Shown here: positions 20,971 to 28,472 of the stretch, in pieces | Position numbering within the stretch: position 1 is the first letter of the stretch | Layout: the number at the start of each line of letters is the position of its first letter | NCBI RefSeq assembly: GCF_000150955.2 | Contig: NC_011686.1 | Span: 310,001-374,000 of the forward strand | Source of the DNA: Phaeodactylum tricornutum CCAP 1055/1 | Lineage: Eukaryota > Bacillariophyta > Bacillariophyceae > Surirellales > Neidiaceae | Length of the DNA stretch: 64,000 nucleotides | Direction: 5' to 3' | Position numbers and translations under genes: made by a program | Notes under the pieces: generated by a model | The model's database searches: none | What the model was told of the DNA's origin: nothing | The model's input: the letters and a program-made list of their open reading frames with translations, nothing else

Positions 20971-21016
20971 GTCAGAATGTCCGACCCCTCGCTAGAGAAA
21001 TCGCAAATTCGTCATT
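20971..21016 (-). promoter_or_regulatory. Candidate SECIS element (hairpin in the SelW 3' UTR)
   Basis: In mRNA sense, ATGAC is followed by a hairpin of about 17 positions per arm with 14 pairs (some G-U), a TAGC loop, and then TGAC. The UGAC/UGAC apposition gives the four non-Watson-Crick pairs, with tandem G.A, of a eukaryotic SECIS core. It starts about 83 nt after the stop codon, a normal SECIS position. The unpaired AA expected near the apex is not evident, so this is a candidate only. Confidence 0.4.
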
Positions 21017-21098
21017 CCATCGATCAATCGGTCGAAACGAATACCGCCTCGTTTCTGAAGTATTACACATAGGCATCGAGAAGCATCTTCGCCAAATA

Positions 21099-21483
21099 CT
21101 AGTCATCTTCATCCAATAGCTCTTTTATTTGCTCCAAAATCGCCGCCCGTTCGCCCGGGGACGTCGCCTTTCCTTGGCCGGCCTGTCGCTTGGAATGCAA
21201 AAGTTGCCCAGTCGCTGCGACGGACACCTCAAAATTTCCCGTCACCGTAGGATCTTCCTTACCGACTAGCTCAATCTTATTCGCTACGGAGGGTTGAGAG
21301 GAGAGAAAGTCTTTCAACCCGTTAAAATAGCGACCGTAGCCTAAAATTGGAATCAATATGAAAGACGAGCTGAGGTACGGGCGAAGTCAAGGCTTTGTTA
21401 CCCAGATCGCTTTGCCATTTCTCGCAAGAGTTACCTCATCCACCTCAGTACTGCACCTGAATGCGAAGCTTGTTAGCGCCCAT
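21099..21483 (-). CDS. Selenoprotein W homologue with two in-frame TGA (Sec) codons
   Basis: There are two exons, 21483-21435 and 21340-21099, with a 94-bp intron (GTAACT...ATTTTAG) in phase 1, giving 96 residues if TGA is read as Sec. From ATG 21483 the sequence is MGANKLRIQVQY-U-GG-U-GYGRYFNGLK. The family pattern is a beta strand, CxxU, then GYxxxYxxLK, as in animal SelW (VVYCGAUGYKxKYLQLKK). The TGAs at 21447-21445 and 21438-21436 fall exactly on the Cys and Sec positions. Exon 2 gives the rest of the thioredoxin-like Rdx fold, including NKIELVG, TGNFEVSV and GQLLHSKRQAGQG, ending in a C-terminal helix. The family works as a small cytosolic thiol/selenol redox protein. Without Sec decoding, annotation would start at the intronic ATG 21356 and miss the active site. 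Confidence 0.85.
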
Positions 21484-22011
21484 GGTGCTCTTCGTCTGAG
21501 AATCGTTGTATGCAAAAGATGCCAATATCGTACAGAGGGTTCCTACTTTGTGAACGTGATGGGTGAAGAATCCCATGCTTCGTGTCGATCTTTTTGACTG
21601 AAAAGGTCGTCGCTGCTGGCGATTGATCATCCGTGTTCTGTAATTTCTTCTCCCTTTTTACAGCCAGCTAATTAGGTACGTCAAGGACACTGTCGTAGTC
21701 ACTTTGCTGTCTAGAGACATTTATGCGAAGAAAGGTAACAACCATATCCGGAGGAATTACCCACCTATTTCCCTTGCCAAAAGGGGTGAAAGTGGGTACC
21801 TAAACGTAGTAAGGTAGTTGATAGACCAACAAAGCTATTTGCTTTGACTGAGGGAATAAAAATAACGTTATGAAAGCACCTATCCTTGTGTCTCAACTTA
21901 CGATTAAGTGCGCTTTGTGCGGATTTCATAAATTAGTCAATGCTTGCGTAAAACACGACACGTTGACTCTTTGAAAGCCATACTTAGTAGGTAGGGTACA
22001 TCAAGTATAGC
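21484..22011. other. Intergenic region
   Basis: This is the upstream region of the selenoprotein gene, and the downstream flank of the next minus-strand gene. It has several GTAGGT-rich stretches. No gene is seen. Confidence 0.4.
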
Positions 22012-22998
22012 TTACGCCTTTATAAGCGGGACGAGCGGGTAGGGAACATCAGATTTCCAAGTTTCGTACGCTTTCTGCCCACCATATTTTTCTCCCTGAC
22101 GCTTTTCCAAACCCTTTGTCGCAGCATTCATGATTGATACAATGCCGTACAAACCGGCGGTAGACGACAACCAAGCGATTATAGACTTTCCAAACGAAGG
22201 CGCTCCCGCAACGAAGGTTCCTACCCAAAATAGAACCTCCCCGGAATAGTTGGGATGCCGTGTCATTGTGTAGACTCCCGTCGAAGGACCGGTGAATGCT
22301 TTAGACTTCGGATCGACGTTGAGTTTCGAGAGAAATTTGTGTCCATCCGCAACGGCTTCCAAAATAGCGCCAGCCCAGGCTATGCCAGTCCCTACCATAC
22401 TGACTCTATGAAGCGACGTTCCCACGGCTGACGGAGTGCGCATGGCGTACAAGAGAGGCGTTGTCATCAGACCGTAAAATATTGCCAAACTCAGGGCGAA
22501 CGGAACACGCTTCATCCGCGAAGGCTCTTCACGGGATGCTGGAGGCTTCCATCCAGCCACATCCCGCACGAACAAGAACGACGCGAGCCGGATTCCGTAA
22601 AACAAAGAAGACCCAAGTAGCAAGTGCGAAATGTCGCCTTTTGCGGGCACAAATGTTTGCAACAAGACGTAGGCAATCGCCGCGACAGAGCCGCCGTAGC
22701 CAACGGATACTCCGTACATATTCTTCACTTGAGTAAGAGGCAAGATAACGGCGGCCGAAATTGCTGCCAAAGCTACGACCCCGTAAGGTCCCGACAGAAG
22801 CGACGATGTGACGAGAGAAGTTACCGTGGAGGGGAGGTTGACGACCTCTGCGGGCAGCGCCTCGAGAGCGCCACCGCGAAGGCTTTCAACTGTCTCGACT
22901 CTTCCGGGAATTGAATTCATGTTTTTTATTCTACCGTACGGCGATAGAAAAGCGTTTGTGGTCTGGAGGAGAATCAATCCAATAGTATGTGCCTTCAT
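22012..22998 (-). CDS. Plastid-targeted steroid 5-alpha-reductase/ICMT-like membrane protein (DUF1295 type)
   Basis: I chose ATG 22998 (328 residues). From there the protein opens with a signal peptide, KAHTIGLILLQTTNA|FLSP, whose A|F junction and following Pro match the diatom plastid bipartite presequence (ASAFAP-type). Upstream codons lack a good start. About seven hydrophobic segments follow. The C-terminal GVYTMTRHPNYSGEVLFWVGTF block is the hallmark of the DUF1295/steroid 5-alpha-reductase and isoprenylcysteine methyltransferase-like superfamily, where RHPNY contacts the cofactor. It ends EKYGGQKAYETWKSDVPYPLVP, also typical. It probably reduces or methylates a lipophilic substrate in a plastid membrane; the exact reaction is not readable. 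Confidence 0.8.
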   Translation of the reverse strand: MKAHTIGLILLQTTNAFLSPYGRIKNMNSIPGRVETVESLRGGALEALPAEVVNLPSTVTSLVTSSLLSGPYGVVALAAISAAVILPLTQVKNMYGVSVGYGGSVAAIAYVLLQTFVPAKGDISHLLLGSSLFYGIRLASFLFVRDVAGWKPPASREEPSRMKRVPFALSLAIFYGLMTTPLLYAMRTPSAVGTSLHRVSMVGTGIAWAGAILEAVADGHKFLSKLNVDPKSKAFTGPSTGVYTMTRHPNYSGEVLFWVGTFVAGAPSFGKSIIAWLSSTAGLYGIVSIMNAATKGLEKRQGEKYGGQKAYETWKSDVPYPLVPLIKA

Positions 22999-23969
22999 AA
23001 CGAGATGTACTCCTTGTTGCAAGGTAGTCTTGGATGTCGTAAAGATCGTCTTGGATAGACGTAGGTGTTCTGATTGCATTTTTGTGATTCCCATGTGATT
23101 GCCCACAGCCAGATCAATTTCCCCAGAACGTGGTTACCGAACCCATAGGAGTCCTGCCGAAATGTGACTTGGTGCTGTTTCGAAATCAAAGCTACGAGTA
23201 GTAGGTACTTATTCCAATCTAATGTCGTTTTTTCTTGTCAGATCACACAGCCGTGTCTAACGGGCATGAAATTGCAGATGCTTGTCTCCTCAGCGTGTGA
23301 AGGATACTGTTCGTTAGGACGCAATAATATCGAAACAGAAGAGTATGCTTCTTGGGGGACTTCCACGATGCAAGTGCACATTCCAGTTCCTGAACCTTTA
23401 TATGTAATTGGCAGGAAATGCCCAGCCATCAATCTCGATGACATCGTACGAATGCGAGCCGTTTCTTCATCTTGATCTACGGGCCACATTTTCAATAGCA
23501 CACACAGGTCTTCCGGCGACCTTGCCATTGATAACTACGATATATCCATATACTTCCAGTATTCAACGATATGTTTGCTTCCGGTTTGCTTCGCGATCGC
23601 AACGATTTACATCGTTCCCTGCATCAACGGACTCAGATGCGCCGATACCAACAGCAACGACAGCTTTCCAAGACAATCGAAGCAACAACGCTGGCCTCGT
23701 CACCCATGTCTACTTCACCCAGTATACGAGCAGCCAATATTGCCAATACACAAGTCAAGCATTAGACATTTCTGCTGACCCGGCCAACTTTTGTTCTGCC
23801 CACTTTGTACCTCAATAACATGCTCCATCAAGTTTTCTCCACAGTCGGCTACATTCTGTACACGTCAACTACCATCACGAAATACCACCCTACACCGGAT
23901 TTCTATCAAAGGCGGTCGGCCCATTCTTAAACCTGCAATTATTTGTACTTCACTTTTACAAAATACTGC
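22999..23969. other. Intergenic region with a possible small minus-strand gene
   Basis: A minus-strand frame of 96 codons (ATG 23528 to 23238) reads MARSPEDLCVLLKMWPVDQ and has Cys and Met-rich content with no recognised domain. It is possibly real and possibly chance. Nothing else is supported here. Confidence 0.35.
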
Positions 23970-25052
23970 TCATTGCGTCTTTTTTGTCAACCAAGTATGA
24001 ACAAGAAAGAAAGGCGTCATGATCGAGCCAATCGCCCTGCTTGCCATGCTTTCTGCGCCGGTAGGGTGCGGCTGGAAGGTAATCCCTTTCGCAAATAGCC
24101 AAAAGGCCTCGTAATGAATCCATATTTGAATTATGACGCAGTAGAATGGATACGAGACGATTTGCCAAGCCAGAGTGAGCGGATCCATTCCTTTGCGGTG
24201 GACGTTCATAGTGGCCAAAAACTGCAAAGAGCCGTCCACTCGTTTCATTCCAGTGGCAACGTGAATATTTGACGGTATGCCACCGCCATCAAAATCCCGA
24301 AAGACCCAATCATAGACATAATCCATTTCCATAAAGGGTGAAACGTGAAAATTCTTTTGAAAGACATAGTTCGTGGAATCTTCCCTTCGCGATACGGTCT
24401 TAATGTCCTCACTGTCTGGATGCAAGACGTAGCAATACATTTCGTTCCAAGGCGTGTTGGAAACTTCCGCAACGATCGCAGCCGTTGTACTGTTTGAAGA
24501 ATTATCGAGCAGATAGTAGAAGCTGACTGGATTGAAGCAGTAGCCGTAGTAGGATAGATGAGTTACCAACACAATTCGATGCGTCTTGTCAGAAGGTTGG
24601 AATTTCCCGTTGGTCTTCAGAGCAACAAATTCATAGATTTTTTGGCTCAAGAGCGATGAATTGCGGAGGCGTCTCTGTCCACTACTCCTTTGTACTTGTG
24701 CAGTGTGGCCTTTTAAATGATCTGTAGGTCGATACGATATGATCCACGACAGCGGCCACAGTTGTTTTTCAAACAAGCCATTGTCCTCATCCTCGACTTC
24801 TTGCAAATCTAGTGCAAATATAAACAGGGGATACGTGAATGCGTGCTTGGTGGGTCGGTGTCGGGTATGCCACACACGACCAACGAAGAGCGAAGACCGT
24901 CGAGACTTCCATACACACGCTGGTTGGCGAAGTCTGGCAATTTGTGCCAGAATCAACGGTAACGCCAACAACGTGACCAGTATCAGAGCGATGCAAACGA
25001 AAACATAGCCCACAAAATGTAGCACATATGAAGAGACCGACACGCCCGCCAT
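23970..25052 (-). CDS. DUF1365 family protein
   Basis: This is a 360-residue single-exon protein. The start is ATG 25052 (AGVSVSSYVLHFVGYVFV), because the open frame further upstream has no ATG. An N-terminal membrane anchor covers residues 7-37. The DUF1365 domain then follows: FVGRVWHTRHRPTKHAFTYP, SYYGYCFNPVSFYYL, AEVSNTPWNEMYCYVL, FQKNFHVSPFMEMDYVYDW, and a last segment LTLAWQIVSYPFYCVIIQIW with a hydrophobic patch. In bacteria this family is often encoded beside a FAD-dependent oxidoreductase and a cyclopropane-fatty-acid-synthase-like methyltransferase, which suggests lipid modification. No biochemical role is assigned here. A flavin amine oxidase gene lies 3.4 kb away, but with another gene in between. 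Confidence 0.85.
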   Translation of the reverse strand: MAGVSVSSYVLHFVGYVFVCIALILVTLLALPLILAQIARLRQPACVWKSRRSSLFVGRVWHTRHRPTKHAFTYPLFIFALDLQEVEDEDNGLFEKQLWPLSWIISYRPTDHLKGHTAQVQRSSGQRRLRNSSLLSQKIYEFVALKTNGKFQPSDKTHRIVLVTHLSYYGYCFNPVSFYYLLDNSSNSTTAAIVAEVSNTPWNEMYCYVLHPDSEDIKTVSRREDSTNYVFQKNFHVSPFMEMDYVYDWVFRDFDGGGIPSNIHVATGMKRVDGSLQFLATMNVHRKGMDPLTLAWQIVSYPFYCVIIQIWIHYEAFWLFAKGITFQPHPTGAESMASRAIGSIMTPFFLVHTWLTKKTQ

Positions 25053-25523
25053 GGCGACTCGTGATGTGCTGTTCTCTGCAAAATATGGCAAATCAAGATG
25101 ATACAACGGATTTTGCGGGCTATCTACAAAGGACGCCCAAAATCGGTACGGTTAGTGACAGAGATGCATCAATCTCGAAGCAAGTCCCGTTTGGATGGAA
25201 ATAATTCTAATTGGCAGTGACTCCAAATTTGTCGCAGATCATGTAATGGATATCGAGCTAGTAGTCGCAAACAAAGTCATCCCCAAAAGACACAACCGGA
25301 GGACAGACATTTTCAAGGAGGATACATAGAGTATCATCCTTCTATTTTCCTGTCCTGCCAGCATCGTACGACTCCACGCTAATCGATGAAGGGTCTTTCA
25401 AACATCTAACTGCAAATCGGCACAACCGCTTTCAACCAAGTGGATAGCAGAGGAAAGAGATTGTATCGTCAGCTACAGTAAATAAAATGGGAAATTCGGC
25501 CTCATCAACAGTCGGCATGATTG
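25053..25523. other. Intergenic region
   Basis: Divergent flank between the DUF1365 gene and a small basic protein. No feature is recognised. Confidence 0.35.
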
Positions 25524-25733
25524 ATGGCGGCCAAACAGAAGTTCGGTGCGCTTACAGGTTCTGGGCAGCAGGAAGAGCCGAAGACAACCAAGGCACCGGC
25601 GGCGCGAAAGGGCATCCAACAACAGCGCAAAGAACGAGATGCTGAAGACCAGCTTAAGAAAGCAAACCGAGACGCAAAGAAGGGAAGCATTTCGAAAAAG
25701 TGGGCAGAGAATAAAGCTCGCGAGCGATCGTAA
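25524..25733 (+). CDS. Small basic, helical hypothetical protein
   Basis: This codes 69 residues from ATG 25524: AAKQKFGALTGSGQQEEPKTT, then a Lys/Arg/Glu/Gln-rich helix (KGIQQQRKERDAEDQLKKANRDAKKGSISKKWAENKARERS). The charged coiled-coil composition recalls small SERF/4F5-like proteins, but there is no real signature. A different-frame ATG at 25488 (MGNSASS..., a possible myristoylation start) overlaps and could be joined only by a frame change I do not see. Composition supports coding; the identity is unknown. Confidence 0.45.
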   Translation: MAAKQKFGALTGSGQQEEPKTTKAPAARKGIQQQRKERDAEDQLKKANRDAKKGSISKKWAENKARERS

Positions 25734-26217
25734 AAGGGAAAGCGAAACGGAGCTTACAACGAATCCTGATCCGTAGCAGTGCAGAAGGCGAATCCTAAAC
25801 TGCAGTATAAGAAAGGACTTGGAACTCAAAGCCTACCCCTATGAAAGACCCCTCTTTGATACGCTCAGTGTGTTTGCAAGTCACGCGGATCTGTGATAAT
25901 TGTGCTGAACGTGCCATAAATCGGTTTCAAAAATGACTTGTTTGTTGACTTTAGTGACATGAAAAAAAAATCCACACATGCTCGTTATCTTCTCCTTTCA
26001 TAATATTTGCGGAGCCATGAAACGAAATTTCAGTTGTGAGTTGCCCCAGAAGCGGTGTAAATTCAATGGACGGCCGACTAAAGTACAACGCAAACAATAT
26101 ATTGCTTTCTAGAAGTATCGTTGTAGTTCAGGTGTGGGCTATGCTCCACTGAAGACCACATTTTAGTCCGTAAGAATGTCAGAGTGGACTCCTTCAAGTA
26201 ACATCCAGTCTGCCGAG
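25734..26217. other. Intergenic region
   Basis: Convergent flank between the small basic gene and the rhodanese gene, AT-rich. No gene is seen. Confidence 0.35.
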
Positions 26218-27966
26218 CTATCTAGCGACAGCACTGTTCGGCGGTGGCCAGGCATCTTTACCATCAGGTGGCTGGTAATTTATATGAATGGGCCGGCCCA
26301 ACACTTTTTGACCCGACTTCGCGACTGCTCGAGCCGCTGCTTCCGGGGATTCCATTTCGGCCCAGCCTTGTCCAAAGAACTGATTCGTTTTGCGATCCAT
26401 GCGCCAAAGAATGTGCGTGATTCCCGGAAGAAATTCCGACAAAACATCGTCCGTCATGCTCTTCCGGCACATGTTTTTCAGAAAGAGTCGCGTGGTACCG
26501 CCTGAGTTCGTGGGCGCTTTGGTCTCCGTATCCCTATTTGCTAACAACAGTCCTTTAGCCCCAACCCGAGCCTCGTATTCATCAATCTGCTGCTGTTCTT
26601 TCGCCCGCATTTCCTTTTTTGAAAATACCTTCTGTTCCACGCAGAGGTCGCATCGTACAAACCGATCCAGTTTCCTAATCTTGTCCTTGTCTGCCTGCAT
26701 ACAATGTCGACATATCAAACTGGGAACGCCACAAGCTGGGCAGCGCCGCTTGCCTCCGTACTTATCCCAAGGTTTCAGACATGCTTCGCATTTTCCCATT
26801 GGCTGCGCGAAACTTTTCCTTTCTTCTACTACCGGAGGGGCGTGTGCAAAGCGCTTGTCGAAAACATAGTTTTTGCCTTGCCAGTAGCCACCGTCGGGAA
26901 AGGCTTTGAAGTATTTGTCAATGCCACCCTGCAGTTGGTACACGCCTTTAATGTTCAGGTCTTTGACCGTGGGGTCTGTATCCATCTTATACTTCAACAA
27001 GGCTGACGCACGTTCACAACGGATCCCACCGGTACAATACATGAGCACTTGCTTTCCTTTGAGAGTTTCTTTTGTTTTAGGGTCGTCCAACCAGACTGGA
27101 AATTCTGTGCTTTTGCGCATTTTCGGATCAATCCATTGCGGTCCATTGGGTTTTGATGGGTCGCTTGGTGGTTGGAAATGTCCAATCGTCGCTTCGTAAT
27201 GATTACGAACGTCAATGACGACCGTGTCATCTTCCGCCAGCTTTGTATGGTAGTCTTCCGGCTCGAGATGCGTCCCGTGGTATTGCTGAATCGGCGGCGC
27301 CTTGGCACCATCCAAACCGTAATGCACCAGTTCCGTAACAGGAATCATTTTGAGATTGGAAAAGCGCTGCGCATCGGGAAGGTCGTGCGTAAGCTTGAAT
27401 TCGGTCGGTTCGAAGCATTCCGGTTTCCAACGACGCAACGAGCGACAAAAGGTCAAAATACCATCCCTTGAGCCAGTAAGTGTACAGTTGAGCCCTTCAC
27501 GCGCAATTCTCATACGCCCACTAATGTTGGCTTGCTTTCCAAGCTGTTCTACGTGAGATAAAGCGTATTTGTACACTTCGTTAGACCAGGGCGGTTCCAC
27601 GTACTGGTAAAAGAGCAAGAGAGTGACTTTATGGAACTGCGACTCCTGGCTTGTTTGCTCTTTCGCGACAAACTCCTGTGCAGATGATTCAACCATCGGT
27701 CGTTCCTCACACGTGCTGGAGTGACGGCGTTTCTTTCCGGCTGGTTGCTGCATTTTATCAGTTGAGGGATCTGAGGTGATGCTTGTCTCCGAGGACGTCC
27801 GAGATCGCTTTTTCTTTTCCTTTTTCTCTCGTTTTCTTCGTTTCTTCTCCTGCTTTTCTTCCTTTCTCTTCTTTGCATCGTCTTCCATTATTGACATTTC
27901 CTTGGTTTCTTGAATTGGAGTGGTATCTTCTGAAGACGACGGCGCAGGTGATTTGGATTTGCCCAT
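26218..27966 (-). CDS. TrhO/TSTD2-type rhodanese protein fused to Cys-rich and RRM domains
   Basis: This single-exon protein has 582 residues from ATG 27966 (GKSKSPAPSS); the frame above it starts only at GTG. Residues 1-95 are a Lys/Glu-rich nuclear-type tail. Residues 110-225 are the N-terminal domain of the UPF0176/TrhO family (LLFYQYVEPPW, ISGRMRIAREGLNCTLTG). The rhodanese domain follows (TVVIDVRNHYEATIGHF, then CTGGIRCE with the catalytic Cys near residue 311). A Cys cluster follows (CEACLKPW..CPAC..CRHC..CDLC), probably binding zinc. The last 90 residues form an RRM-like unit (TRLFLKNMCRKSMTDDVLSEFL ... GQGWAEMESPEAAARAV). Bacterial TrhO makes 5-hydroxyuridine in tRNA, so tRNA modification is likely; the RRM would help bind RNA. 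Confidence 0.85.
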   Translation of the reverse strand: MGKSKSPAPSSSEDTTPIQETKEMSIMEDDAKKRKEEKQEKKRRKREKKEKKKRSRTSSETSITSDPSTDKMQQPAGKKRRHSSTCEERPMVESSAQEFVAKEQTSQESQFHKVTLLLFYQYVEPPWSNEVYKYALSHVEQLGKQANISGRMRIAREGLNCTLTGSRDGILTFCRSLRRWKPECFEPTEFKLTHDLPDAQRFSNLKMIPVTELVHYGLDGAKAPPIQQYHGTHLEPEDYHTKLAEDDTVVIDVRNHYEATIGHFQPPSDPSKPNGPQWIDPKMRKSTEFPVWLDDPKTKETLKGKQVLMYCTGGIRCERASALLKYKMDTDPTVKDLNIKGVYQLQGGIDKYFKAFPDGGYWQGKNYVFDKRFAHAPPVVEERKSFAQPMGKCEACLKPWDKYGGKRRCPACGVPSLICRHCMQADKDKIRKLDRFVRCDLCVEQKVFSKKEMRAKEQQQIDEYEARVGAKGLLLANRDTETKAPTNSGGTTRLFLKNMCRKSMTDDVLSEFLPGITHILWRMDRKTNQFFGQGWAEMESPEAAARAVAKSGQKVLGRPIHINYQPPDGKDAWPPPNSAVAR

Positions 27967-28472
27967 GGTGAAAGTCACCACTTTTGGCTACGAATTGTTG
28001 GCGGGTTTCTTGGTTCCGCCGAAAAATCCAAGCCCGAAAGCGGACAGACCCGACTTTTCTGCTAGGGTTGGATTCTATCACTGTCAATTCCCGACCGTCG
28101 TCCGGGTCTTTCATGAGACCAATGTAGGTAATTTTCTACTCACAGTCACCTACATCTGCGACTGCCGATGAAACAGTCAAAATCACAGTTACTGTCAACT
28201 TGGCACGGAACTCAGTCAACGAATCATTTTTCCGTGGTGGTTTTGATCTGGCCTTGCTCGGGGATGCGCAGTTTCTGGTGAATTGCAGGGTCTTCTGTAA
28301 AGAAGGACTGACTGACCTTGAACTAGCTTACGGGCGGTGAACATTGGGTATTTTGGTAGGCTTTTACTGTTATTTCAACTCAGCGAGAAAACAGTTCGTC
28401 GCTCAAGTTGCTTCGTTTCTTGATCATCCGTTTGAGTTGTGGGGAACACATCGCCACGAAAATTTTCCAGTG
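27967..28472. other. Divergent intergenic region
   Basis: This lies between the rhodanese and amine oxidase genes. It holds CTCACAGTCACC at 28139-28150 and, 30 bp on, CACAGTTACTGTCAAC, an inverted-repeat form of the same motif. Confidence 0.5.
28139..28150 (+). promoter_or_regulatory. CTCACAGTCACC motif in divergent promoter
   Basis: Recurrent 5'-end motif, between two divergent genes. A palindromic variant (CAGTTACTG) lies just downstream. The function is inferred. Confidence 0.3.

Larger units (their letters stand above)
20114..21098. other. Intergenic region including 3' end of the selenoprotein gene
   Basis: This holds GACTGTGAG at 20194-20202 near the 5' end of the membrane protein and a SECIS-like hairpin at 20971-21016. 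A 114-codon frame starting at GTG 20478 lacks an ATG start and is rejected. Confidence 0.5.

Noticed and set aside
20995-21140. Alternative SECIS core near the SelW stop (GATGACTAG...CAGAA)
   Set aside because: Pairing above the would-be quartet is poor and out of register; the hairpin at 20971-21016 is better.
23238-23528. Minus-strand open frame of 96 codons from an ATG
   Set aside because: Possibly real but no domain, no splice partner and competing frames on the other strand; kept only as a remark in the intergenic entry.
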